From: Sarcocystis neurona
Taxonomy: Eukaryota; Apicomplexa; Conoidasida; Eucoccidiorida; Sarcocystidae
Reading direction: 5' to 3'
DNA: 64,000 nucleotides
Assembly: GCA_000727475.1 (NCBI GenBank)
Contig: KL647314.1
Location: 650,812-714,811 of the forward strand
The notes beneath the pieces are model-generated. The model saw only the letters and a program-made list of their open reading frames with translations, searched no databases and had not been told where the DNA came from. Below are positions 36,291-47,956 of this stretch, in pieces. Numbering within the stretch: position 1 is the stretch's first letter; each line of letters opens with the position of its first letter. The position numbers were made by a program, and so were the translations under genes.

Positions 36291-38090
36291 TGTGAAACAG
36301 TAGGGGTGCCGGGTGGGAAGACGGCGATGAACTTCGGAGAGCGACACAGATAGGCGCAAAACCAGCGTCATGCACAACGGCAACAGACCGGGAGCCAACA
36401 AGACACGGAGACGTGGCAGAGGAAAGTGATGGTTGCTACAGCAAAACGACGCGAAAATTCGGGTGCACCCTTCGATACAACCAAGCAGCAATATGAGAAG
36501 GCCCGCTGCTACGGAAAGTTACGACCAGTTTCAGTCTGCAGCAACACGCGGCAGTACGACTAACGCTGCAGAACGGGGTAGAATCAGCAGATATTAAAGG
36601 AGCGAAAGCCAGCCGTTTTACGCAAGCAGAACGAGCAGCTTCGGGAGTCTGGGTAAGAAAAGTCGTTAACGAAGGTAGCCCGGCGGGGAAGAGGCAGGCG
36701 ACTGGCCAACCTCCCTCCTCTCTTAACAACTGGACGGACGGGAGTACCCAGAACGCTTTACTGGAAATCCGCCTGGTTAAGGCCAAGTCCAGGGCTCCCA
36801 ATACAACCAGCTGAACGAATGGGAAGAAAAAAAAAACACACAAAAACAAGAAGTGCTCGAGTCCACGGAGTGTAAGAAGCGCAAGAAGGGCATATATGTA
36901 CATATATAGTGCAACAGACTACGTTTGTTGCACTATAAATCCTTACGTACCTGCATGGGTTCGTTTACGTGTACAGCGAGGTCATATACACGAGTATTCG
37001 AGAATTTCTAGCCGTGCCCACTGATATATCAGATCTGTGATCGGAAGTCAATCTTTCTACAGAGTCTATCTCAACAGTAGGCGGAAAAAAAGCAACTCCA
37101 GAAAACGACACTTCAGGTGTGCAGACCAATTCTTCGATATAAATAGTGCATATGTAAGTCTACACATCACACGGATATACACAAAAATGCCATCACACAA
37201 AACGAAATAAACACAGTTACGCACGCAAGGACCTGTATACATACGGACTTACACAGATGAAGAGGAACATTTAGCTTGCACACTGTGGTGCATACGCTCA
37301 CGTCTTACCAATAAATCATTTTTCCTCGCTTATGCAGAATGTCACGACCATAGCTCGGCAGGTGAAGCCCCGCCCTTGGAGTTTCCATACTCTGGAGGTG
37401 AACCACACGCATCACTGAACACTTCCAACTCACGTTCTATCTTCCATCTCATGTGTCTGCCGGTCTCGTGCAAAGTCCTGGTTCACCGAGTCCCTAGACA
37501 CGCCGCAAACACGTGCTTCATTTTCAGCTTGCACGACAAAAATACTTTCACATAAACACAGTGTATATACAGTCCTGTCTGAACTCCATCGTGTTGTTGG
37601 CGACACATATGCAAGAACTCAGTATGCGGAAGCTGAGTATTGCTTACAAACGACCTAAGGAACCGCACAAGTTCTCCCCGCAGCGTACGCACGCAGAAGC
37701 TGCTTGGTGAGCCCCTCACGCCGCACGCGTGCTACTACTGTTACCACCGCTGATGCTAGAATCGACAAAACGTACTTAGTATTATTACCCTCCAACCACT
37801 GCTACCACCGCTGGAGTCTAGTACAGCAACTATGTCCGCCACGACTCACACCTGCTGGTGCCCATCTGGGAGTTCGCCGAACTGCTGGTTGCGTACGACG
37901 CCCACAAGAGTTCATTGATACTTGCATACGTATACACACACACCTCGTTGAAACGATCAGGAGTGTGCTGTTGTGCCGAATTCTTGGGCAATACTGGACC
38001 TAAAAAATAATAAAAGCCACTCCAAACTGTACTGGTAACACGATTCTGGCAGAACTGGTCGCACTAGTACTTGCAGGGTCACACCTGTAT
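36291..38090. other. Upstream region of the HMG gene and gene-poor DNA
   Basis: The first ~600 bases are the likely promoter/5' UTR of the HMG-box gene; a 155-codon frame on the minus strand (36903-36436) looks like translated GC-rich leader DNA, not a protein. Weak coding-like signal occurs at 37,690-37,500 on either strand without usable splice sites. No known motif or RNA gene was seen. Confidence 0.45.
36905..36937. repeat. Perfect 12-bp hairpin, 9-nt loop
   Basis: The arms TATAGTGCAACA and TGTTGCACTATA are exact reverse complements. It lies about 600 bp upstream of the HMG-box start codon, on the promoter side. Confidence 0.85.
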
Positions 38091-38099
38091 CTAGTTGTA

Positions 38100-39260
38100 A
38101 CAATGGTACTCACATCAACAACAGATTTTCCAGTTCTGGTATCCGTAGACGTGCAGGTACCAGTGGTAGTGTACACGAGTGCTGGGGACGAACGAGACGG
38201 CTAAACATAGAAGAGCGGGCGCGGGCGGCGGCAGCATCAACGCCTTGGTTATACACACTGAGGGAAACCTGCTGCTGCCCTGTGGTTGCTACAGAATCGC
38301 CATGGAGCACCAGGAGGAGCAGTGAGCATGATGCCCCACCAAGAGGAAGCCGATACAACCAGCAGGAGATGCAGCGAAGTGCCGAACGCCGTCTAATGGG
38401 CCTCTGATTACAGCTGCTAGGTACTGGCGGACCGCTACTGCACTGTTCTTCGTTCTTCGGCCGCTGCGTCCTCCCTTTCTGTAGCAAATGCCGATAGAAT
38501 AGGTACTTACCGCTTGCTTTGCAGCACTAGCACCACTGAGCAACGGCAGCAGCGCCGCAGCAGCGGAATACCCAGTCCTCCGTAGTGGCAGGAGTAGTAG
38601 TACACTAGTGTCGGAGGAGTAGTAGTATACTACAGTAGTAGTCGTCGTAGTACGGAGATAATATGACGGGGCGCACGTAGTAGCAGTAGTCGCAGTACGA
38701 GGCATAGTAGTAGTACTACATATACTTATCGGAGAGAGGATAACTCGCGTATGCGGTAGTAGCACCGTGGAAGCAGTGGTCGTAGTAGTATGGTTCTAGC
38801 GGAAGCGTGGACGCTACCACCAGTGCGGGCTGCAGCGGCATCACCGCTGCTCCGACCCGTGCAGCGGAAGGTGTACCACCGCCGCTGCTGCTACAGCGTG
38901 TGGGTACTGCTGCGGAGCCACGTATACGCGGTGGTGGCGCAGCAGCTGCAACAGAACTGGCAGTGGTGGGGTCTATAGTACTGGAGTAATTCTGCTACTG
39001 ATTGCTAGTACAGTTGCTCCCCATACGTAGTGATACACGTCGGGTGGCGTAGTACTGCGCAGGAGTGGCCACAAACTGCAGCTGCTATGTCCTGTTCGTA
39101 CCACTACTATCACGACACACTACCAGCAGCGACAAGGGTGGGAGTGCTCCTCCGTCACTAGTTTCCGCGAGCGTAGTAGTAGTGTTCTTGGAGCGGCGTA
39201 GTAACGCCGGCGTAGTACTATGGTAGTAGTAGCGACACCAGGCCGGCTCGTGCTCCAGGT
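38100..39260. repeat. Degenerate GTA/TAC and CAG/CTG trinucleotide field
   Basis: GTAGTAGTAG, AGTAGTACTAC and GCAGCAGC runs alternate for over a kilobase, densest at 38,570-38,790 and 39,170-39,240. Derivatives of the same triplets thin out to about 41,200. The triplet periodicity opens frames on both strands that translate to Tyr/Thr/Val or Ala/Gln/Leu mixtures; I do not regard them as genes. GTA triplets are unusual beside the CAG triplets found elsewhere in the window. Confidence 0.85.
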
Positions 39261-41880
39261 AGACCAGAAACTACCGTCTAGTTGTTGTGTAGTGTGAACA
39301 ACCATACAGGGGCTGCGACACAAAACGGTGGCTTCGTAATACAGCGGCACTGCCATCCAGCTGCCCGGTTCAACGAAGAGTGGCACGTTACGCCGCCTGC
39401 CAGGATTCTACCGATCCTCTCGACTGGAAACAGCAGCTTCGCCGGGCTGAAGGAGGACCCGTTTAGCACTCGCCAAGAACCCTGCGTGGCATTGAACAAC
39501 CGGCACCAACATGTGATCCGTAGTATAACACGAAGCTGCAGCCTCACGTAACACCTGTTCGCTCTCGCCACTGCCACGATAATTTGGTACCGCTGCCGAT
39601 GTGGACCACGAACGGCTACACAGCAACGGTTAGTGTCGTGCCACGCGAGCGCTAATGGCAAAACCCATGCGTACTTTGTGAATGCCAGACAGCAAATAGC
39701 ATTCCGTGTCACTGGCGGGACACGTGCTGCTCCTCTTACCGTTGTCCTGCGTTTGACGCGTGGCCCATGTAGCCTGCAGCAGTGTCGACGAAGTTGCTGA
39801 TGTACGTCATCCAGCAGCAGCGGCATCAATAACGCGCTGCATGATGTGGACAAGTGTTGCGCCCTGCTCTCTAGTACATCGGAAAAGACACGCGAGTGAA
39901 GGGTAGTACCAGCGGCAGCAACAACTGGGACCCCAGTTATAGGACAGCTCCATCTCCTTGTGCCGGTTGCTCCGTTGAGCGGAATATCTTGGCTACCAAC
40001 GGCAGGAACAACTGAAGCGTGGGTGGGGGGTTGGTCCATCGCTTTGTGCACCTGGCTTGTTGGAACGAAACATCTTCAGTAAGCCATTAAGAACGCATAA
40101 ATTCACACCCACTGTGCAGATGATGTTGCGGTTCCAAGGTAAGATGTGTAGCTGTGGTAAACGCGTGCACTTGTCGACAAGGATAGGAAAAGGGTGTTCT
40201 CCCACGTCTACCGAATGTGTGCTAGTGGACACGGATAGAAGAACGGTGTTCTGCTACGGTAGCCGCCTAATGTGGCAGCAAAATATACATGCGGCAGTGC
40301 TGCGAAAGGTGGCACCACCGTCGCAGTGGAGGGGAGAATTATAGCACAGATAGTGGATGCACGCGTGTATGTCATGTAGCGGCCTGGAGGTAGAGGAAGA
40401 CGTCCGAAGGGGCTCTGGGATGTCCGGGAAAGTCTCCTGCCTTGTTATCATAGTGATTGCGGGCAGACACGCAGTGTCTTGTGTGTCCCGCTCCACGTCG
40501 AGACGTGTGTATACATGATGCAACGCATGGCTATCCCTGCAATACACGGGAGAGGGGCAGACGCGTACTGGAAACTCCCCCAGAAACCAGGTTACAAGTG
40601 TTAATATATGGGGGCGAGCATCTGGTGTAACAATCTCGGTATGCAACAAAAGCGCCTCTTGCTACAGGTGGGAAACAACTTGTGCAACATATTCGGGCCT
40701 TGACACAGCAGGAGCATAGCATCTTCCTAATATGAGCTGCTCCGCAACTTCTTCATGTTCAGAATACCCGGGACAGACGGCAGCGAACGATGGAGTCAGC
40801 GTGGGCACCACTAGCGTATGTAGCAGGCCGTGTCGTGAAACGGCTGCTCCGTGTGCAGTCGCCAATCAGGATTCGGTGGAAGTACAACTGCTGCTGCTGG
40901 TAGGGTTTGTCTATGTGTGCGTGCTTCTGCTACTGCTTAGGAGCGGCTGGTCCTAGGTTTCTACATCTCCCGGCTCTACCTTCGAGGAATTCTAACTGTT
41001 TTTACCTCTCGAACGGTGTGGGAGTTGGTGGCACTAGTGCAGCTCGCATGCCTGTTGAAGGGGGGTTTGTGCGACGACCCCGGTTGCCGCTGCCTCACAT
41101 CTGCCGCCACCGCTGATTACGCTGGCAGGCTTTGTTCCGCTGCTCTTCCGGCAGCCACTGGTCGTGGCACAATAGCTGCTGCTGGTAGTCTATGCTGCGT
41201 GTGTCCGACGTGACCAACCCTGGTGCTGTGGGGAGCATACAGATAGGAGGTCCAACCTCCTCTCGCCTGCAGCAAGTCAGACTGGCGTCCTAGAACCCTG
41301 CTTCGGTTACACGTGGCGGCCAGTCAGAGCTCGGGATACCACGCGAGTACGACTGAAGTGCATGTCTACTGAAATTTCTCCTTTGAGGGCGCACGTACAC
41401 GTGCGTATACGTATATATTGTATATATATATACAGTATATATTGTGCACTTGCATGTATACGTACTGCACTGCTGGCGTGCACACATAGACAATTTCGGC
41501 GTGCATTCCGTCCATGCCGGAATGCCGAATACGTCTATCTTTTTTCCGCGTCGAGATTGCGAATGCAGGTGCCTTTCATCTATATCATGTAGGTGCATAC
41601 GCGTGCAAATACGCGCCCTGGTGTCCCGTCAATATCGCACACACTTGTGTATGTCACACCAGCTGCCGACGAACTGCACAACAAACAAGTATACCGCATG
41701 TAAGCATCCTCGAATAGTTACAGTATACATATACCACGTGCGAACACAGGACTCGACGGTTGGCGCAGAGGCTACAATTCTTTTAGTCAAAAAGATGCCG
41801 CGGTAAGCAATGTGGCCTACATTACAAGTACTTCGAAAAAAGCGATCAAGGTAAAGTGTATGCCACATAGAGGACAAGCA
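39261..41880. other. Gene-poor stretch with residual triplet periodicity
   Basis: Long open frames exist on both strands (for example 257 codons, minus, 40051-39278), but they lack protein-like composition, conserved motifs and consistent splice sites. I call nothing here. Confidence 0.4.
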
Positions 41881-41921
41881 CGGGGGTATGCCTTTGACCG
41901 TGGAACTCTTTCTGCACGCAG

Positions 41922-42022
41922 AGGTGACAGTTAATGATAGATGTAGACGACACCGAGTGGTCCTCTACCCCGGTGAACAGGCAATGGCAGTAGCACTTCG
42001 TCACGTGTACGGCAGTGGGACT
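41922..42022 (+). CDS. Candidate internal exon, unknown function (weak)
   Basis: A pyrimidine-rich acceptor (CTCTTTCTGCACGCAG) precedes a 101-bp open segment ending at a GTAAAC donor. It is read from a two-base overhang and ends in phase 0. The translation includes HRVVLYPGEQAMAVALRHV, which looks protein-like. No partner exon was found with confidence. Confidence 0.25.
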
Positions 42023-44220
42023 GTAAACGGCTACGCCATTTCTTCGGCAACACTAAAAGTACTTCTTTGTATATACGTTTTTCCTATGCATGCCGGTAGG
42101 TAGACAGGGAGATGTATTTACAAACGACAGAAAATTTTGCGAGGTGGACTCGCGAGGTTGCTCGCTGAAAGCGTAGACTGCTAATTAATAGACGCCAAAG
42201 TATTGGGGCTGACGCAGGAGCAGGCGAAGTCAAAGTATTCGAGTAGTGCGGCGGTTGAAGGTCACAGGGCCCACTACTATGAGGGCGAATATACACACAT
42301 ATACACACGTGTATGAAAAATGTTCTTCCCACCTTTCTGTTTCGGTGCAGAGTGGAAGACACCCAAATATTAAGTGCAAGAAGAAGGGAAGACGTCCACT
42401 AGATCCTTCGTGTGTAGAAGAAGAACGGCAATCTATCACGTCCTTCACCTTAGAGAAAGAGGAAGACCGAGCCATGTGTTTTTTGACATCTCAACCACAT
42501 CCGTAAAAGTGCATTTTCATTGTTCTCCTCCTTTACCGGAGCGAGGTACCAAAAAATCAAAGAACCCGGCAGTCCTCTTTTTACGAGTGTAGTTCTCACC
42601 AACAAGTAGTCCATCCTCTCCAGCATGCCTTTGACAAACTTGCCTGCTTTTCTAGCACTATGCCGCATCGGAGAATGAGACAAAGGAGGACTGTCCGTTT
42701 GTCTTTAGATGGGCAGGGTTTCAGTACTACAGATTCTATACGTGAAAAAACGAATAATCAGTCATCTGCTACGAATGGTGGTGTAATTTTTGTCGTTCCC
42801 CTTATACATCGTGCTACATTACCTTCTTCCTCCTGTGTATGGAGGAGACGTTCAGTGAAAACTGCCTACGCTCTAGTGTAGAACGTGACTGGCGATTTTA
42901 TCCACTTCATAAGCTGCTGGACTTGTTTTTCCCTTGACAGTATGCAAACAGTGTGCCGGATGAATTGTTCTCTGTTGCGCTAGAGTGGTCGTCTGACCAG
43001 CTGACAGACAGGTGACGATGCACTATGCACTCCGTCACGTAACAACTACGCAGTAGGGTAATCGCATTGAACAGCAGGAGAAAGGCAGTAGTGGTATAAC
43101 TGAATACCCCTGATCGGTGGTGCCGCAGTGCAAGTTGTCTGGGAAGTATACAGAAAGAAAAGTACACGAGCATTACAGAAGGCACACAAAAACGTAGACG
43201 GTGAAACTTCTCTGAAGGAGAGCCGTTCAGGAGCAGCTCAAGTAAACCTGAATACAGAACAGTGAAAGTATAGCGGTATATTCTGAAAAGAGAAGCGTGA
43301 TACCAGGGGATGAAATTATATATAATCTAACGGAACTGTCCCCTAGTCCGAGTAGCAGCAGTAGTAAAGTTGGCGGTATTAATGGTACCACGCTTGTAGT
43401 CGTATATATTAACGAACTGGTAAGATGTTCGATGAATTCTGGGGAGTAGACAAGTCGCAATGTAGTGCTGCACGTTTGCAATGTGCGAACGTGGTATCGT
43501 ACTGCGCGTTTGATGGTCACGCACGAGTAAATGTTACGCAGCCGACACCTGACCGAAAAAACAGCGACAATGTAGTACTCGAACAATCGGATCTGCAGTA
43601 CATCATTAATTAATCAATGGGCATTCACGGATACTCAATCTGTATTGAAGAACGTAGACCAGTACTTCTGGGGGATAGATCAACCTGAAATTCCTGAAGT
43701 GGCAACACGAAATAGCTGTGGTAGGATATTACATGTCAATATTCAGGTATGGCTACGGCCGTCCATGTGAGTACGTGTAAGGCACTCGACAGCTTGGACC
43801 GCGGTCAATGAAATATGACAGAGAGGGGACATAATGTAATATGATTGGTTATGTGTCAGTTGTTAGACTGCACCGTCGTACAGCAATACCGAAGGACATG
43901 CATGAGCGCTAACAGGTTCACGTAGGCGTTTGCACCATCCGTGCACGTTTCAACCAACAAAGTCTGTGGTGTTCGGCGTCTTCTAAATAATCTACGTTCA
44001 GTATACGTTACCTGTATACTGTACGTATCAAGTAGTGTATGTATCACAAAAGCATTTACATACGGCCAGAATCATCTGCCTCACTGAGGTAGTCACGCGC
44101 ACGATCACGTATATGCATACGCATGTGCAGTCCGTTCCATGCGCATCTAGGTAGGACTTACAAATATTAAGTCAAGACAACGGAAGTTCTGAGCCTTATA
44201 CATTTTCACGCTCGTCATGT
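42023..44220. other. No gene recognised
   Basis: Mixed-composition DNA without clear exons. Short open frames on both strands have no recognisable motif and no matching splice pair. No repeats longer than a few units were seen. Confidence 0.4.
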
Positions 44221-44509
44221 ACGGCTATCCGCAATTCGATCTTCGTTTGGGAAATTACCTGTGACAGCTACATGTCGGAATCTTCACCTGTGTGCTAAGA
44301 TACCTGTCCATAGGCGTGACCACCGAGTGCAAGAGCGGTATGCTGAGATCTTCCACCACCTCCGTCTGCACTGCACACAATCCTTCGTGTGTATCTTCAG
44401 CAGTCTGAATGAGCCTCCGAGTTGGTACCCTGGGTCACGCATTGGGTTTCCTTCGACCACTCTCAAGGAGGAGGTTGCGCAGCACCCGGATGAAAAGAGC
44501 GGGCAGTGA
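44221..44509 (+). pseudogene. Possible remnant of a Ty3/gypsy reverse transcriptase (weak)
   Basis: A broken frame reads YL-stop-QLHVGIF, at the place where an active element has a YxDD box. It is followed in another frame by RVQERYAEIFHHLRLH and then GSRIGFPSTTL near 44,440, resembling the order 'HL..VF..L...KC.F...FLGH.I' of Ty3/gypsy reverse transcriptases. Spacing is imperfect and at least one frameshift and one stop are present. The same strand has a firmer retroelement fragment 4 kb downstream. Confidence 0.22.
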
Positions 44510-44639
44510 TTAGAATGGGAGCTTACCGCTCACGGACACGTGTGTACACCACACGCGTGGGAACGCACACGAAGATACATGAAACCTGTGTGTGTACATA
44601 GGTACACGAACACGGCATAAGCCTGTGTGTGTGCTTTAA

Positions 44640-44820
44640 GTTGGTACGGATCTTCAGTGCCTGCCAGTGCAAGACAAGCGGCTGACCTAGAATTAGGAGC
44701 GTTCTGTTTAGTGAGATCATCCATTGTGCTCAGTGCCACATAGTATTTTGTGGGTTCGCCCGACAGTCGCCTTGATACGACGTGGGATGTCGACAGAAAA
44801 CGTATAGCGAATGCATTCAT
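44640..44820 (-). CDS. Coding-like frame, unknown function (weak)
   Basis: An ATG at 44820 opens a protein-like frame (SHVVSRRLSGEPTKYYVALS, then MDDLTKQNAPNSRSAACLAL). Possible donors are GTACCA or GTCAGC near 44,650-44,690. No neighbouring exon could be matched, so it may be a chance frame. Confidence 0.22.
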
Positions 44821-45690
44821 GCTGCGTGTCAAAGTGTGTATAGGAAGCGCATGTACACAGTAGCCGCTTTGACAGGGCATACGCAGTAACGCTCATATGA
44901 CACTGGCAGTGTAATCCCCTATGCGGGCGTCCTCACGGTATCCACGATATTTTTGGTTGTCCCCTGGCACACTCAACTACTAGACAAATGACGCCAAGAA
45001 GATACACGTATGCCATTCAGTAACCCTACCGGTGCTTGTATACGAAAGCGCAAGACGCTATTCTTTGATACGTGAACACGACGGTTTACACTCGAACACA
45101 AGTTGTGAATAGACGGACATAAATACGTACACGTAAGACGTAATATGGCGGTCCGTATATTCAAGTAAGCTACCAGGTGCGCTTCTGATCTTTACATGCA
45201 TTCGCCTTGTGTTTCCCCGTTGCATGCTGTCTGCTTAGATGTCTTTCATTGCCTATCTATGTACGCACATGCAGTATGATTTCTACATTTCGATATATAC
45301 TTAGTGTTGTATGCTGGTGGAGGCGGGCTGGCTCATGTATGCTATTGAAGTGCGCATGTAGACTCGCGTGTACGGAACACAAATACAACAAGTGCGCCCT
45401 TACGGGGGAAATGGTTGTTTTTCTTTTACCCATATGTCTCAACATCTGTGTATATCATCTCACGCCTGGTGTATCTCTTGCCACATCTTGGTAGTCCTTT
45501 CCCGTCTTCATGCCCCTTTATCCCTAGTCCTCTTACTTATCCGTTCCCTTGTGTCTACGTGTCAGGGTGTTACTCTTCGCCTGTCTCTACAAAGCTTCTT
45601 CCTATGGACAGATCTCCTCCCTCTGTATTATCCAGCCGTTGTTGCTTGTGTTGTTTCCCGTTGGCGAAGCCTCCCACATATCCCATCGAG

Positions 45691-46403
45691 GCGACGGTGA
45701 GAGCAGTCGCAGCATCAGACGCAGTCAAGCGCGAAGCAGCGGGCACTACAGACAGAAGCAGCAACCCACATCTGATGCGACAGCAGCAACGAAACAGCAG
45801 CAGCAGCGGCAACAGCAGCAGCAGAGTGAGACCAGAAGCATCGTTAGCAGCAAGCAGTACAGCAGTACGGTTAACAGCAGCGTGACTAGCAGAAGCAACG
45901 CCAACAGCAGCAGCACCACCCTGCGCACCTGCAACTGCATCGGCACGTGCGCTGCTACCAACGTTGACTCGGGCTATGGCCCCTACAACCAAGCACGTGC
46001 AAACTACGTGTAAGGTACATTTATATGCAGTGTATATTCACATATAAACAGTTGCAAAGCTTTACACGTGTACGTTGGAACGATGGAGAGTCTTGCTTGC
46101 TCCACTACACGCGTACGGGTAGAGATCAGCTAACCCCTTCTAATGCAGAGGCACGCAACTCCCCATATTGGTTACACGCGAACATTCCACAGCTCAGTAA
46201 GTATGCCCACAGGGGGAATGAGCCTCACCGCATACGTCCACGTCAACGTGGATACGCTTACACGTATACGTCACACAGTATACAGGATTAGATTCCACAC
46301 TGCTACGGCACGTTTCAGTTACAAAAACGACGTCTACCACGTACGAATGCTGAAATTACACGATGCCTCGGCGTCTCCGCAAGTTGCATCTGCTCACTGC
46401 TAA
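45691..46403 (+). CDS. Glutamine/serine-rich protein, last three exons (5' end not resolved)
   Basis: Three exons agree in phase: 45691-46009 (donor GTAAGG), 46149-46196 (acceptor CCCTTCTAATGCAG, donor GTAAGT) and 46319-46403 (acceptor ACGTTTCAG) ending in TAA. The first is CAG-rich and encodes a low-complexity Gln/Ser/Thr stretch with runs of four and five Gln (KQQQQRQQQQQSE) plus a CNCIGTC motif. The last two exons encode an ordinary-looking C-terminus (GTQLPILVTREHSTAHYKN, then DVYHVRMLKLHDAS). Introns are 139 and 122 bp. The start at 45691 assumes the acceptor after a pyrimidine-rich stretch (45,470-45,670); earlier exons were not found. Homopolymer tracts from CAG repeats are common in eimeriid proteins. 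Function unknown. Confidence 0.5.
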
Positions 46404-46598
46404 AATGATGCGTATTATTCCCGTGGTGTCTATTCCCTGTATATGGTGCACTCAAGTACTCCTACAGCATCTACAGATAATCGACAAACAGATCTTTTAT
46501 TTTTTACATATATCTCTAAATGTTCGTTTCTCAACGAACTTGCAAAACACACAGTACTAGTGGGCGCGCAGAAACTCGCATCCGACTGCGTTGATACA

Positions 46599-46957
46599 CC
46601 CGTATACGCCTTACGCGTGTATGGATTTGCTGTACGTCAGCAGAGAGCCGAGGAGCAGGGGTTACGCTTTGTGAGCACTCCGACAGATTTGTGGACACAC
46701 TAGAAAACAAGATAAAATACGCACATCCAGGTGTAGAAGGCCACAGAAGAATAAATGAATCTGCATACAAATTGTTGCCCGTATACGCCTTGCGTGTGTA
46801 TGGATTTGCTGTACCTCAGCAGAGAAGCCGAGGAACAGGGGTCACGCTTTGTGAGCACTCCTACAGATTTGCAGACGCACTAGAAAACAAGGTAAAATAC
46901 GCACACCCAGGAGTAGAAGGCCACAGAAGAATAACTGAATCTGCACACAAGTTGCTG
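46599..46957. repeat. Tandem duplication, period about 179 bp, with an open frame across both copies
   Basis: Copy 1 (46599-46777) and copy 2 (46778-46957) are roughly 88-90% alike by eye, with a 1-bp indel (AGAGAGCC versus AGAGAAGCC). One plus-strand frame runs through most of copy 1 and all of copy 2 (LENKIKYAHPGVEGHRRINE versus LENKVKYAHPGVEGHRRITE). Many differences change the residue, so purifying selection is not evident. I treat it as a repeat rather than a gene. Confidence 0.85.
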
Positions 46958-47456
46958 CACTGTCCACCTTCGAGTCTGTGCCACCTCGCCAGAAAGAGTA
47001 AACCACAGGTGTACCTGTTCTGACAATACGGGTACTGACAACACGTATGAATGAGTGGAAAAGGCTCCCGTCTCCGCTTGAGGAGTTCTTCTATTCAGAA
47101 TTGTGCACCACTAGGAAGGAGCACAGTCTGAGGAATCTGCGTGGTTACGGTCACTTGCAGACTCCACGTGTCATCTTTCGATATCGTTGGCCATATTCAT
47201 GGATTCGCTCACGGAAAATTGCATCCACTTACATCAGCGTACCTCCCCTCAAGACAAGCTGAAGTCAGTTATGCAAGATATTTCTGGGTACCGACAGAGT
47301 CATCCACATCGTATGCATATAGTCGAGACGCGCGTATGTGTCGGTAGGTATCCCTATCTGGTTATGCACCATGACACCGCGACAAAAAAGCCGAACCTGA
47401 AGCACTAGCGTATTAATATGTCAAAGCCTCGAGCTGGCACGCTACCGCTTTCGATT

Positions 47457-47684
47457 ATAAAGCGGAGAGAGATGGTACTGCATATCAATTGGGGCGCATG
47501 TGCGGGCGTTCTTTCCCTTCTGTTGTATATCGTACAAGCAGCACCGAACTCTGAGCGAAACCAATATATAATAAAGTGGAAACAGATCATACTGCCCATC
47601 AGTTGAGGCGCACGTGTGGGCATTTCTTCCCTCTATTGCGTACCACGCAAGCAGCACTGAATTCTGAGCGACACCATTGTATAT
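47457..47684. repeat. Diverged tandem duplication, period 114 bp
   Basis: Copies at 47457-47570 and 47571-47684 share ATAAAG-GGA, GGGGCGCA/GAGGCGCA, CAAGCAGCAC and CTGAGCGA blocks at roughly 75-80% identity. It lies about 500 bp downstream of the 179-bp duplication and 270 bp upstream of the foldback element. Confidence 0.8.
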
Positions 47685-47956
47685 ACTGTGAAACTGAGGT
47701 CTGCCTGTAAGATCTTTCGTCTGTGGCCTGCAGTTCTCTCCCTGTAGTCACTCTTGTGCCGTCTAATTTTGTTCTGTTTTTTCCTCTCAGTCTCTTCGTC
47801 TAGCTCTTCTTCTCCCTTTTCCTTTGAAGTCTCTCTTGCTCTTTTATGGCCCCTGTCATACCCACTGTATGTACATCTCGCAGAACATGTATTTATTTTT
47901 GGCGGCAGCAAATCTAGATAGTTTGTGCAGAGAAAAAGACGTATGTGTCCTCTTAA

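Noticed and set aside
39278..40051. 257-codon open frame on the minus strand
   Set aside because: It lies in the triplet-repeat field; composition is not protein-like, splice-site support is absent and no motif is recognised.
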